This document shows positions 1 to 9,278 of a stretch of DNA of 43,021 bases, piece by piece (the stretch's first letter is position 1; each line of letters opens with the position of its first letter). Made by a program: the position numbers and the translations under genes. The notes beneath the pieces are model-generated. The model had not been told where the DNA came from. It saw nothing but the letters and a program-made list of their open reading frames with translations, and searched no databases. This stretch comes from an uncultured Treponema sp. (GTDB taxonomy: Bacteria; Spirochaetota; Spirochaetia; Treponematales; Treponemataceae): positions 1 to 43,021 of the forward strand of contig CALAUH010000162.1 in assembly GCA_937892225.1 (NCBI GenBank), read 5' to 3'.

Positions 1-1781
1 CTCTTGGTATGCATCGTGTATATAACTCTGCATTCATGAACATGCTCAAAAAAGAAGAAAATCAGAAATACCGTGATACTGTAAAAAATACAATTAATTT
101 TGATCCGCAGATTTTAAAACGCTATGTAAACTTTATGAACAATCCTGATGAAGAAACAGCGATTGCTCAATTTGGTGACGGAGATAAATATTTTGGTGTC
201 TGCACTTTGATGATAACAATGCCAGGTTTACCAATGTTCGGTCACGGTCAAATAGAAGGTTATACAGAAAAATATGGTATGGAATATACCAAGGCATATA
301 AAGACGAAAAACCAAATTCCTATTTAGTAGACAGACACTGGAAAGAAATTTTCCCTCTTATGAAAAAGCGATATTTATTCAGCGGTGTAGAAAATTTCTT
401 ATTCTACGATTTATGGCAGGATAATTTTGTAAACGAAAATGTTTTTGCATATTCAAACGGATGCGGAAATGAAAGAACTTTTGTAGTTTATAACAATAAA
501 TATGACAGAGCATACGGCTGGATAAAAAATTCAAATCCTTTTGCAGTAAAAACAGGCAATGGAGACGAAATCCAGCTTATTACAAAATCAATTTCCGAAG
601 GATTAAATCTTCATTGCGAAGAAGATAAATATTGTATCTTCCGCGAAAACAGAAGTAACCTCTGGTACATCAGAAAAAGCCGTGAAATCTGCGAAAAAGG
701 TTTATTTGTAATGCTCAACGGTTTTGAATATCAAGTTTATATGGATGTTCAGGAAGTTACAGATGAAAAAGATAACCGTTATAAAATTCTTTGTGAATAC
801 TTAAACGGTAAAGGCTGTGAAAATATCGAAAACACATGGCAGGATATTCTTTACAAAGATTTATACGCATCTTTTAATAAATATATAGAAAAAACTCTAC
901 CTGAAATTCTTAAAATTTTCGAAATTAATCAGGAAAACAATTTTGAACTAAAATATGATAAACCTATTAAAAAAGAAAACTATCTTACTAAACTAAAAAA
1001 TATTATTTTAGATTCAGAAAAAGAACTTGATGATTTTAACAATGAATGTTCCAAAGTTCTCGGTAAAGAACAAAAAGTCAGTGTTTTATCTAAAAACATT
1101 GTTTCAAGATTAACACTTTTGTATAAAATCCATAAAGAAAAATCTAATACAAAAATCACTGATTTACAAAAATCTTTGTTAAAATGTACGACTAATATTA
1201 AATTTACAAAACTTCTCGAAGATTCAAATAAAGATTTAGAATTACAGTTAATTTTATGGGCTTTATGCGGACAGTATGCAGAAAATTCCATTGCATTAAA
1301 ATATAATCTTGCCAGAAAATTTGTAGAATTCTTAAAACAGCCTGAACTAAAAAATAATCTTACAAAACTGTTCATACTATCTTCAGTTTCTGATTTTAAA
1401 TCTTACAAAACAGGAATTGAATATCAGATTGTAAGTCTTTTAATGCAAAGCAAATACAATATACTTTTAAGCGGTGTAAACAATTTTGATAATATCTGGT
1501 GGTTCAATAAGGAATTAAGTGATTACAGCTTAAATATAATTTTTGCATTACAGAATTTATTTGCAAAGGAAAAAGATATCCCAGAAAATTTTGCCTTATA
1601 CAAAAAATTAAATGCTGCAAAAATAAAAGCTGCCTATAAGTGCGATTTATTTATAAAACAATTCGCACCTAAAAAGACAGCTAAAAAAACTGTAAAAACA
1701 GTTTCGAAAAAAGTTGCAAAAAATACGACAAAAACAGTGACTAAAAAATCTTCTGCAAAAAAGAGTAAAAGCCAGTCCTGA
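1..1781 (+). CDS. GH13 alpha-amylase-family protein, C-terminal part (5' end outside window)
   Basis: The reading frame is open from the window edge, so this is the 3' part of a longer gene; the first ATG at 9 is probably internal. Residues are counted from that ATG. A glycoside-hydrolase family 13 conserved region IV is visible as FMNNPDEETA (about residues 42-51), whose Asp is the expected transition-state stabiliser. It is followed by DKYFGVCTLMITMPGLPMFG, typical of the last barrel strands of large GH13 proteins. The nucleophile and acid/base regions would lie upstream, outside the window. After the barrel comes a long helical region without a recognised domain. The last 40 residues are a Lys/Ala/Thr-rich tail (repeated KKTAKKTVK-like units) that resembles histone H1 tails. 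The 3' end overlaps the convergent esterase gene by 41 bases. The GH13 assignment is solid; the exact substrate (starch, glycogen or maltodextrin) is not readable. Confidence 0.8.
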   Translation, partial: LGMHRVYNSAFMNMLKKEENQKYRDTVKNTINFDPQILKRYVNFMNNPDEETAIAQFGDGDKYFGVCTLMITMPGLPMFGHGQIEGYTEKYGMEYTKAYKDEKPNSYLVDRHWKEIFPLMKKRYLFSGVENFLFYDLWQDNFVNENVFAYSNGCGNERTFVVYNNKYDRAYGWIKNSNPFAVKTGNGDEIQLITKSISEGLNLHCEEDKYCIFRENRSNLWYIRKSREICEKGLFVMLNGFEYQVYMDVQEVTDEKDNRYKILCEYLNGKGCENIENTWQDILYKDLYASFNKYIEKTLPEILKIFEINQENNFELKYDKPIKKENYLTKLKNIILDSEKELDDFNNECSKVLGKEQKVSVLSKNIVSRLTLLYKIHKEKSNTKITDLQKSLLKCTTNIKFTKLLEDSNKDLELQLILWALCGQYAENSIALKYNLARKFVEFLKQPELKNNLTKLFILSSVSDFKSYKTGIEYQIVSLLMQSKYNILLSGVNNFDNIWWFNKELSDYSLNIIFALQNLFAKEKDIPENFALYKKLNAAKIKAAYKCDLFIKQFAPKKTAKKTVKTVSKKVAKNTTKTVTKKSSAKKSKSQS

Positions 1782-2550
1782 TTGCCATAGCATTATGATC
1801 AGCTTTATCTATTTCGAACCATAAATGTTCAACATTGTTTTTTTCAAATATTTCGTGATAAGATTTAGGAAAGTTACCTACTACACTGTCGATTGATCCG
1901 CAGCAAACCATAAACAATTTTGGGATACAGTCTGCTTTTACAAATTTCATTTTATCTTCAGACAACATTCCAGGATGCTTCATTTTAGAATCTTCTGCTT
2001 TTACTAAACCAGGTGCTGGAGCAATTCCACCAATATAATTAAATAAATCTGAACGCTGCAAACCAATATAAATTGATTCTCTTCCGCCCATAGAAAAACC
2101 ACAGATTGCTGTATTTTCTTTTCCTGTCAAAACTGCATAATTGTTCTGAATATGAGGCATTAAATCATTTATAAGTTCATTAATATAATTGTCATATGCA
2201 TCAATTGCTTTCTGATCAAATCCAGGCTTTAATTCAGGATTATCTGTTGCAAACATATTTCCAAAAACAATAATCATTTCTTTAGCAAGATTATTTTTTG
2301 CAAGATTTCCTGCAATTTCTACGATATAATTTTCTTTATCATTTACAATGCAATTTTCATCACCAAAAATACCATGCTGGAAATACAAAACTGGAAATTT
2401 TTTCTTACCGTCATAACTGGCTGGTAAAATGATAGAATATCCTCTTTCCATTTTACATGTATTCGAAAAATATGTTTCATGTTTTACAGTTCCATACAAA
2501 ACATCACTTTTTTTATCGAAAAATTCTTTCGGGCAATCCTGTACAAGCAT
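1741..2550 (-). CDS. alpha/beta-hydrolase esterase, CE1/feruloyl-esterase type
   Basis: Putative serine esterase of the carbohydrate-esterase-1/esterase-D type. From the chosen start, the nucleophile elbow GFSMGG puts Ser at 153, followed by a plausible Asp 221 (GSIDSVVG) and His 252 (KADHNAM), a complete triad in the correct order. The oxyanion strand PVLYFQHGIFGDE is also typical. There is no signal peptide, so it is probably cytoplasmic. I chose the ATG at 2550 because a GAGG ribosome-binding site lies six bases upstream; an ATG two codons earlier (2556) would have no spacing from it. It is the last gene of an argR, threonine-synthase-like, esterase operon, beginning 11 bases after the previous stop. 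The substrate is unknown: such enzymes cleave acetyl, feruloyl or S-formylglutathione esters. The C-terminus is encoded opposite the tail of the GH13 gene. Confidence 0.78.
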   Translation of the reverse strand: MLVQDCPKEFFDKKSDVLYGTVKHETYFSNTCKMERGYSIILPASYDGKKKFPVLYFQHGIFGDENCIVNDKENYIVEIAGNLAKNNLAKEMIIVFGNMFATDNPELKPGFDQKAIDAYDNYINELINDLMPHIQNNYAVLTGKENTAICGFSMGGRESIYIGLQRSDLFNYIGGIAPAPGLVKAEDSKMKHPGMLSEDKMKFVKADCIPKLFMVCCGSIDSVVGNFPKSYHEIFEKNNVEHLWFEIDKADHNAMAIRTGFYSFLQKIF

Positions 2551-2561
2551 AATCATCCTCG

Positions 2562-3878
2562 TTATTTCAAGTTGTTAATTATAAGTTCTTTTAATTCTTC
2601 TTTTGTACTAATAACTTTTCTATTCAAATTAAAAGGTTTTATAGCAGAAGCAATATTTTCTGGCATTTCTGGAATTTTTCCAATAACATGTCTACAATAA
2701 TCTTTATCTAAAGATGGATGTTTTTGAGAAATTAAAACAAATGCTCCGCCTTCATCATAAACTTCCATTTGATTCTGTTTTATTGCCGCATAAGCACTTG
2801 CTGTACCTTTGTCTGCATAAACTTTATATTTCATGTACAACTCTTTTGCAGCTTTTTCTCTGTTTTTTTCCGAAATTTCTGACGGGAATACAAAGTTACG
2901 CATCATCATTTCGTTTTTGCCAAAGAATGATTCTAATCTTTCTAGATTTCCAGGCTCAATAGGATTATTTTCATCACGCTCTTTAAAATCTACGATTGAA
3001 TTAGAAACAAAAGCATTACCTTCTTCATTAACACCAAGCTGACTTGTTGCAGGAAGATAAAAACCATTTAAAGGTAAAGCAAAACGCCAGCTGTAAAGAC
3101 CAGAAACTAAAGTTGAATAATTACTTGAATCTATTGAATAAAAAATATCACCGTCTACTTTATGTTTAATCTGAGCAAAAGCATACGGAAAATAAAAAAC
3201 CTGGGCCATTAATCTGCAGACATTTGTAGTATTTGCAATTGTAAGATTATGTGATTTTACAAAATCTTTATCTGCAAAAACCTGTGCTACAACCGATTTT
3301 ATTTCTTCCTGAGTTCCTTCCATCTCGATTGGTAAAATATTTCCACCGTTCCAGATAAAATCAGAATCATTTAAACCACGAACAGTTCCCTTTTTATATA
3401 CCAAAACTGCCTTTATATGTTTTTTACCTTTTAATGTTTTTGCAAGAAGTGCACCTAATTCACCAGTCGTATAATCAAGGAAAACTGATTCACCGCCATA
3501 AATTGCATGTGTAGTTTCAAGATATGAACAAAGATATGAAACTCCAAAATCTCTGTATGAACCTGTAAAACCGTTATACAATTCCATATGAAAAAGACTG
3601 TCATCTAATTGAGTAACTTTTGGTTCAAAAGGAAAAGCATTAGTTGCAATTGTTTCACAGATTATTGGAGAAAATTCATCATGCAAAAAAGCTGATGTTA
3701 ATGTTCCTGCAATAGATTTAAAAGTTGTTTTTTCATCGATATAATAAATCCATTTTCTTAAATCTTCATTTGCAGAAAACGAAGGAACAAATACTCCACC
3801 GTCTGAAGGAATGCAGTCTTTTACTGCCTGAGAAAAATGTATTGATAAATTACTGTTTCTTGTACTTGTAAATAACAT
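2562..3878 (-). CDS. threonine synthase-like protein lacking the PLP lysine
   Basis: Full-length homologue (438 aa) of the E. coli-type threonine synthase. It begins with the family signature of STRN then SDGGVFVP (about 5-32) and keeps the NTTNVCRLMAQVFYFPYAF block that corresponds to the family's NSINW..R..PQ..YYF segment. The pyridoxal-phosphate Schiff-base lysine in F(K)DFG is replaced: the protein reads SYRDFG with Arg at 109 (codon AGA), close to the position of Lys107 in E. coli ThrC. The phosphate-binding SGDTG loop is also changed, to TTGELG (about 137-142). Normal threonine synthase chemistry is therefore unlikely, although the fold looks intact and the frame is uninterrupted. It lies 12 bases after argR and 11 before the esterase start, so it is co-transcribed with an amino-acid-responsive regulator. 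It may be a PLP-independent enzyme, a regulatory or moonlighting protein, or an early pseudogene. Confidence 0.85.
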   Translation of the reverse strand: MLFTSTRNSNLSIHFSQAVKDCIPSDGGVFVPSFSANEDLRKWIYYIDEKTTFKSIAGTLTSAFLHDEFSPIICETIATNAFPFEPKVTQLDDSLFHMELYNGFTGSYRDFGVSYLCSYLETTHAIYGGESVFLDYTTGELGALLAKTLKGKKHIKAVLVYKKGTVRGLNDSDFIWNGGNILPIEMEGTQEEIKSVVAQVFADKDFVKSHNLTIANTTNVCRLMAQVFYFPYAFAQIKHKVDGDIFYSIDSSNYSTLVSGLYSWRFALPLNGFYLPATSQLGVNEEGNAFVSNSIVDFKERDENNPIEPGNLERLESFFGKNEMMMRNFVFPSEISEKNREKAAKELYMKYKVYADKGTASAYAAIKQNQMEVYDEGGAFVLISQKHPSLDKDYCRHVIGKIPEMPENIASAIKPFNLNRKVISTKEELKELIINNLK

Positions 3879-3890
3879 AAAAATAATCCA

Positions 3891-4361
3891 TTAGTCATCG
3901 ATTTCTGGAATATAACTTTTTAATTTTTTCATAAAATCAGGACCTGTAACGCCTTCTTTTAAACATGCGAACATACAGTTATCTCCGGCAACTGTTCCTA
4001 AAACTTCGTCCATATTTAAATTATCGATTGCATTACAAACAGTATTTGCATGCCCCGGGAATGTTTTTATAACTACTATATTTCCACTCCAGTCAATGCT
4101 AATATATCCTCTTAAAAAATCCTGTACATAAATTGCCTGTGATTCAGAATTTTCTTCTTCACTTGGTAAGGCATACATGTATCCAGCTTTTCCATCTGGA
4201 ACTTTACCAACTTTTAAAAGTTTTAAATCGCGACTTAAAGTTGCCTGAGTAACTTCATAATCTTCTTTTAATAATAAAGCTAATAAATCATCCTGACTTT
4301 CTATTATATTATTTTTAATCAAATTTTTTATTGCCTTAAGTCGTGACTGTCTTTCTTTCAT
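3891..4361 (-). CDS. argR: ArgR-family transcriptional regulator
   Basis: Arginine repressor family, 156 aa, the usual length. The N-terminal winged helix (about 1-70) includes the hallmark recognition helix TQATLSRDLKLL. The C-terminal domain carries the hexamerisation and ligand-binding segment GTVAGDNCMF, aligning with GTIAGDDTIF of characterised ArgR proteins. The first Asp of the ligand pair is kept but the second is Asn, so ligand affinity or specificity could differ. A GGAGT ribosome-binding site sits about seven bases before the ATG. An ARG-box-like pair of half-palindromes lies at 4379-4402, which suggests autoregulation. It is the first gene of an operon with a threonine-synthase-like protein and an esterase rather than with arginine genes. 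Confidence 0.88.
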   Translation of the reverse strand: MKERQSRLKAIKNLIKNNIIESQDDLLALLLKEDYEVTQATLSRDLKLLKVGKVPDGKAGYMYALPSEEENSESQAIYVQDFLRGYISIDWSGNIVVIKTFPGHANTVCNAIDNLNMDEVLGTVAGDNCMFACLKEGVTGPDFMKKLKSYIPEIDD

Positions 4362-4378
4362 TTATAAGACTCCAAAAA

Positions 4379-4402
4379 TGCATATTTATACAACAGTATA
4401 CA
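4379..4402 (-). promoter_or_regulatory. candidate ARG-box operator upstream of argR
   Basis: Two overlapping imperfect 14-bp palindrome-like sites, TGTATAAATATGCA and TGTATACTGTTGTA on the minus strand, resemble the TGAATAATTATTCA-type half-site pairs bound by ArgR. They also contain TATACT and TATAAA, possible -10 hexamers, so bound repressor would cover the promoter. The position 18-40 bases before the argR start fits autoregulation. This is inference from similarity only. Confidence 0.45.
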
Positions 4403-4429
4403 TTTTTTTGATAAAAAATACAAATGATG

Positions 4430-4471
4430 AAAAAAAAGGCTATTCAAAAGTTTGACCTTCCGAATAGCCTT
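4430..4471 (-). terminator. intrinsic terminator of the giant lipoprotein operon
   Basis: On the minus strand a perfect 10-bp stem (AAGGCTATTC / GAATAGCCTT) with a 16-base loop is followed by a run of eight T. It lies 33 bases beyond the stop of the lipoprotein at 4504, between that gene and the argR promoter. Confidence 0.9.
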
Positions 4472-4503
4472 AGATTTTCACTTTGATTTATATCAAAATG
4501 ATA

Positions 4504-7500
4504 TTAATTATAATCTTTACTTACTGTACCATCAGCATTACGTGATTCAGTATGTTTATAATAGAATTTTAATTTTTGACTATCCAAAGCAGCACTATTA
4601 TAAGAAATACTTTGACCTGGATATAATGGATAATCTTTAACTACAGAAGCATTACCTTCCATACCCCAAACCCATTTTGTAGGACCATTTGTAGCTACAT
4701 CGTTCGGCCAGTTGGCTATATTTGTTCCTCTTAAGAACTGGAAATAACATGTATCACTTATTTCCCATGTAATCCATGTTCGAGTACCAGTACCACTTCC
4801 GTTCATAGCACGTACTTTAGAAAAATCTGAAGTATCCCAGCTTAATGGGAATGTACTGATTGTATTTGTACCAGAAGGAACATTTCCACCCCTTACCCAG
4901 GCAGACTGCATATTATTTTGAATTTCACTACCACTGTCTTCATAGCTAGGAGTACCGGTAAGTACTAATACAGAACGATAAGCAAATTCATATGAAGTAA
5001 CACTTGTTTGTCCGGTTTTTGAAGCAGTACATTGTATCTTATAAATATAACCAGCTGTTGATTGACTGTCTGTTGTTGTCTCACCAATTGTAAATGGATT
5101 AGCAGACTGAGTAGTTGAAGCTGTTATACCTGTTTTTGCAACTTTTGAAGGTTTAGTTGTCTTTGTAATTGCAGTTGCATTATTCTTTTTATTACCTGTT
5201 TTTGTTGTTAATGTAACACCAGGAGTCTGACAGTCAACTTTTACAGAAGTTTGATATGGTAAAGTTACAGACCAAGTAGTTCCACTTTTTGATAAAGTTT
5301 CACTAAGTTTATTAATACGAATTACAGGCTCTTCTATTCCATCAACTGTTACTGTATAAATGTTACTTGAATCATTACTATGATTCTGTTTATCTTTTAC
5401 AAAGTTTGAATCAATCTGTACAGTATATGTTGCACCTTTTACAGGAGGGGCATAAGAATCTGCTAATTCTATAGAAACAACATTGTCATTTACAGAAACA
5501 TAACTAGATCTTACATCAACACTAACTTTATCTGCATTTGCTGCCTGTAAAAGCTGAATTAATGTAGTATTTGTACTGTCTGTATTATAATTCAAGACAT
5601 ATTTTTCTATAGTATCTGGATTACCATCTGAATCAGAACCGTTTGTTCCAAGTGAATAGTAAGAAGAAATTCCTGAAGATGTTAATTTATAACTACCAAA
5701 ATCTTCTTTCGATAATACACAAGGTGCTTTATAGCCGGAAGATTGAGTCAAAGTTACGCTTCCGTCTCCTTTTACAACATCACTGCTGAATGTAATATTC
5801 AATATGTTACCATTTAATACAACACTATTAATTACAGGTTTTCCAGTAACTACTTTAATTGTTCGTCCGTCTATAAGATTCTTTCCGTCTGGAATTACAA
5901 CACGTGCTGTTACATCAATATTGTTTGAATCTGTAAATGTACCGACAATTGCAGTTACATCAAGACCGTTACTTGCGTCCCCTTCTACAACTGTATAATT
6001 ATAAATTAACTTATTAGTAGAAGTATTTGCATTAGAAATTACAGCAGTTTTTCCATTATTCAATGTTAAGTAAGAACCTGCAGAAACTTTTACATTCTTC
6101 TTAAAGTTCAAGTAAATTGGAATTACTTTTCCTGTTGTATAAATACCTGTTGGAACACCTGCAGTTACTGAATTAAACAATTCTGTTCCATCAATAACAA
6201 GTCGTTTACTTACTGCCAATGGAGATTCATTACCAGCAGCATCCTGAACTTTTGCAGTAATGATATATTCACCATTTGTTCTTAAAGTTACAGGACCAGT
6301 ATAATCTGTCCAAGATGCACCGTTATCTATAGAGTAAAGCTGAACACTTGCATCTGATACAACATTTCCTAAAGAGAATGTTACACCATCATTATTATAG
6401 ACAAATGTATTATCCTGAATATTATTAATTGTTGGAGCTGGTGGAACTTCTGTATCAATTACGATTCCTGTCAAAGTAAGGTTTCCAGGAGTTGTAACCA
6501 ATGCGTTTCCTGCAACGTCTGTAATACCAGCACCAGTGATTGTAATACTGTTTATCTTTAATGGAGATGCATTCTGACCGTCTGCAATCTGATATGTAAA
6601 CATTAATGTTCTGGCACCAGTTTTTCTAACAGTATTTGTTGTTAAGTTTGATGCAGCATTTAAGTTCAACTTGATTTTAGAAACATCTGAGATTATAACA
6701 TCTTCATTGAAAGTTGCCTGAATGTAAATTGATTCACCTGCTTTATAAGATTTCTGAGCAGAAATTGCACTTACAGTACTAAACTGTGGTGCAACTGTAT
6801 CAATACAAATTGAACGAGAACCTGCAAGTGTATCGTTTACATTTAAAGGAACTGTTACATTTTCTACTACTGTACCATCCTGATCTTTCCAAGTAATACC
6901 ATTTGTATTAATGCTTTCTACATCAAGTGCAGCAACATCTTCACCAGCAGCTGGAGTATATCCAAATTCAAATGTACTTTGATATGTTCCGGCAGTCTGT
7001 TTACAAGAAATCTTCTTTCTATTGCTTGATGTTGCACCTGTTGGTACATTCAAAGTCAATGTTGGAGAACCATTAAAGAAAGCAACAGCCTTATTAAATT
7101 CCATTGTGATGATAAGTTCTTTTGCACCTGCTTTATAAGAACCATCATTTTCTGAAGAAGTAATTCTTAACAACTGAGGTTTACTACTGTTTACAAAGAA
7201 TGATTCATCAGCTTTTACAACGTTACCTGCATAATCTGAGAATTCTGCATGAATTTTTTCTGTTGTAACATCTTTTGGAACAAAAGCATCACTTACCCAA
7301 GTTCCATTAGTATTAACTGTAACATGTATACCTTCAGGAACAGATTCTTCAAGAGTAAGAACAAATTCACCATGTTTTTCTTTATTGCTCCATATATCTG
7401 TTGAGTTATCTGACCATGTACCAGAAAGTGTAATATAATCAGTAATACCTGTTCCAGATTTATTGAATGGCTGCAATTTTTTAGCTTTATTCTGTGCTTC

Positions 7501-9264
7501 CCATTCAGCATAATCAATATACTCTTTTACAGTAGTTTTTGCAGAAGAAGTATAAACTGTAACTCTTCCGATAGAAAGGGTTGGAGCATCAGAATCTCCG
7601 GCCCATGTCCAAGAGTCTATTTTTGAACAGTTACCATTATCCGTAGCCATGATAATGAACTGCTGTGTATTTAATTTTTCTGTAGTTCCATTAATTCCAA
7701 AGTCTGTAAATATATTGAACTTTTTATTGAAAGTTCTTCTATGTTTTGCATCATCTGGATCAGCTGCAGTCAAAGGAATGTACCAGATTTTGTTACCATT
7801 TTTATCTGTAACACTTGTTGTAGTTGCATTAACCTTTGCCCATTCAGAATATGAATCTTTATAATATTCAATTAATGAAGTTGCATCTGCACTCTGTTTA
7901 ATACGAACTACTTTTAATGATTTTACTTCACCATCATCTTCTACATAACCTTTGAAATAAACATCTCCATTTGCATCACCAAACATTGGTGTATATGGGT
8001 CTGTTTCAATTTCAAAAGAAGGAGGGTTTGTATCTGTTACACACATATAACGTGTAACTTTTGCAGCTTTATTTCCATTAACATCTTCTGCTTCAATTTC
8101 TACTCTGAATTCACATGTTTCACCCAAAGCTTTAATTGACCATGCTTTATATTTTGGAGTATCGTCAAGATTCAAAATTATTGGATCTTTACAAGGAGTA
8201 GTTTCATTATCTCTATAAAGTGTGATTTTAATAGATTTTATACCGTCATCATCATAAGTCTGTCCCTGTAAATCACAACTTGGATAAACCCCTACATTTT
8301 CACTATATGTATTTCCACCAAAAGTTGCTGTAATCCAAGGAATATCTGCATCATTCCAGTATGTAAACCACCCCTGAACTCTAAGTTCTTTATTTCCAGC
8401 TTCATCATAACTTTCTGTTACAAGACGAAGAAGTTTTCCATTATGTTCATAACCAGACAATGTAGAAAGATTAACATCTGTACTCCAGTTTCTTAAATTA
8501 TCACCTGTAACTTTCTTGAAGAATACTGCATCATCTTTTAATGTTTCTTCATCAATTGTTGTAGTTGTTTTTTCATCAAGATAAACATTCAAGTACTGTA
8601 AACGACCGTCTTCTTTCTGTGAACCTTTAATAGTAAATGTTCCATTCATCAAGTTATCAAGAACACTGTTGTCTCTTAAACGGTAATCATTCTGGAATGC
8701 TGAACTTTCCTGTGCATAAGAACGTACAATTGGAGAAATAATTGTTACAACAGGTTCATTCATATCTACAACAACTGAGCGTTCATCTTTAGATTCAATG
8801 CTTTCGTTTTTGTATGCATCATAAACCTGAGTAATAATATTGAATTCTGTTCCAGTCTGTACTGTATCATCAAACACAATTCCTAAAGTCCAGTCTTTAT
8901 GAGTTTTAGAACCTGTGATTGTTGAAAATTCATTTTCGTAACTAGACCATGTGTCAGAAGCGGCATCATATTTTTCCCAGCCTGCATTCTCAAATCTAAA
9001 ACTCAATGTATTTTCTGGAGTTGGATTATCCAATGGTTCAACTGATAATGTTAATTTAGTTAATTCAGTATCATCATCTGCAACACCATTAATAGTAAAA
9101 CTCTTTAGAATATATCCGGAACGTTCTGGACTTGTTAAGTCTACAGTTGGAGCTTTTACGTCTACGGCTCGTCCTAAACCTACATTACAAGAAACCAATG
9201 AGATTAAAGCACCTGTTAATAATGTCTTAAAAAATATTTTTTTCATTTTATTCACCATACTCAT
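4504..9264 (-). CDS. giant Ig-repeat surface lipoprotein A
   Basis: Predicted exported lipoprotein of about 1,586 residues. A basic n-region and hydrophobic stretch end in the lipobox SLVSC with Cys 26, followed by NVGLGRAVD. The rest is a string of bacterial Ig-like beta-sandwich modules. The clearest carry the motif SYKAG..I.I...F...V (about 710-960), then domains with NGASWTDYTGPV and QDAAGNES-type ends. The C-terminal third holds a VDCQTPGVTLT module like the chitobiase C-terminal fold. I chose the ATG at 9264 because GAGAGGTGAG precedes it properly; an ATG at 9279 overlaps the upstream stop (TAATG) but has no ribosome-binding site. It is paralogous to the next gene upstream (9279-14243), and the two form a translationally close pair. 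Surface display, adhesion or glycan binding is inferred from architecture; no catalytic domain is visible. Confidence 0.85.
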   Translation of the reverse strand: MSMVNKMKKIFFKTLLTGALISLVSCNVGLGRAVDVKAPTVDLTSPERSGYILKSFTINGVADDDTELTKLTLSVEPLDNPTPENTLSFRFENAGWEKYDAASDTWSSYENEFSTITGSKTHKDWTLGIVFDDTVQTGTEFNIITQVYDAYKNESIESKDERSVVVDMNEPVVTIISPIVRSYAQESSAFQNDYRLRDNSVLDNLMNGTFTIKGSQKEDGRLQYLNVYLDEKTTTTIDEETLKDDAVFFKKVTGDNLRNWSTDVNLSTLSGYEHNGKLLRLVTESYDEAGNKELRVQGWFTYWNDADIPWITATFGGNTYSENVGVYPSCDLQGQTYDDDGIKSIKITLYRDNETTPCKDPIILNLDDTPKYKAWSIKALGETCEFRVEIEAEDVNGNKAAKVTRYMCVTDTNPPSFEIETDPYTPMFGDANGDVYFKGYVEDDGEVKSLKVVRIKQSADATSLIEYYKDSYSEWAKVNATTTSVTDKNGNKIWYIPLTAADPDDAKHRRTFNKKFNIFTDFGINGTTEKLNTQQFIIMATDNGNCSKIDSWTWAGDSDAPTLSIGRVTVYTSSAKTTVKEYIDYAEWEAQNKAKKLQPFNKSGTGITDYITLSGTWSDNSTDIWSNKEKHGEFVLTLEESVPEGIHVTVNTNGTWVSDAFVPKDVTTEKIHAEFSDYAGNVVKADESFFVNSSKPQLLRITSSENDGSYKAGAKELIITMEFNKAVAFFNGSPTLTLNVPTGATSSNRKKISCKQTAGTYQSTFEFGYTPAAGEDVAALDVESINTNGITWKDQDGTVVENVTVPLNVNDTLAGSRSICIDTVAPQFSTVSAISAQKSYKAGESIYIQATFNEDVIISDVSKIKLNLNAASNLTTNTVRKTGARTLMFTYQIADGQNASPLKINSITITGAGITDVAGNALVTTPGNLTLTGIVIDTEVPPAPTINNIQDNTFVYNNDGVTFSLGNVVSDASVQLYSIDNGASWTDYTGPVTLRTNGEYIITAKVQDAAGNESPLAVSKRLVIDGTELFNSVTAGVPTGIYTTGKVIPIYLNFKKNVKVSAGSYLTLNNGKTAVISNANTSTNKLIYNYTVVEGDASNGLDVTAIVGTFTDSNNIDVTARVVIPDGKNLIDGRTIKVVTGKPVINSVVLNGNILNITFSSDVVKGDGSVTLTQSSGYKAPCVLSKEDFGSYKLTSSGISSYYSLGTNGSDSDGNPDTIEKYVLNYNTDSTNTTLIQLLQAANADKVSVDVRSSYVSVNDNVVSIELADSYAPPVKGATYTVQIDSNFVKDKQNHSNDSSNIYTVTVDGIEEPVIRINKLSETLSKSGTTWSVTLPYQTSVKVDCQTPGVTLTTKTGNKKNNATAITKTTKPSKVAKTGITASTTQSANPFTIGETTTDSQSTAGYIYKIQCTASKTGQTSVTSYEFAYRSVLVLTGTPSYEDSGSEIQNNMQSAWVRGGNVPSGTNTISTFPLSWDTSDFSKVRAMNGSGTGTRTWITWEISDTCYFQFLRGTNIANWPNDVATNGPTKWVWGMEGNASVVKDYPLYPGQSISYNSAALDSQKLKFYYKHTESRNADGTVSKDYN

Positions 9265-9278
9265 ATACTCACCTCTCA

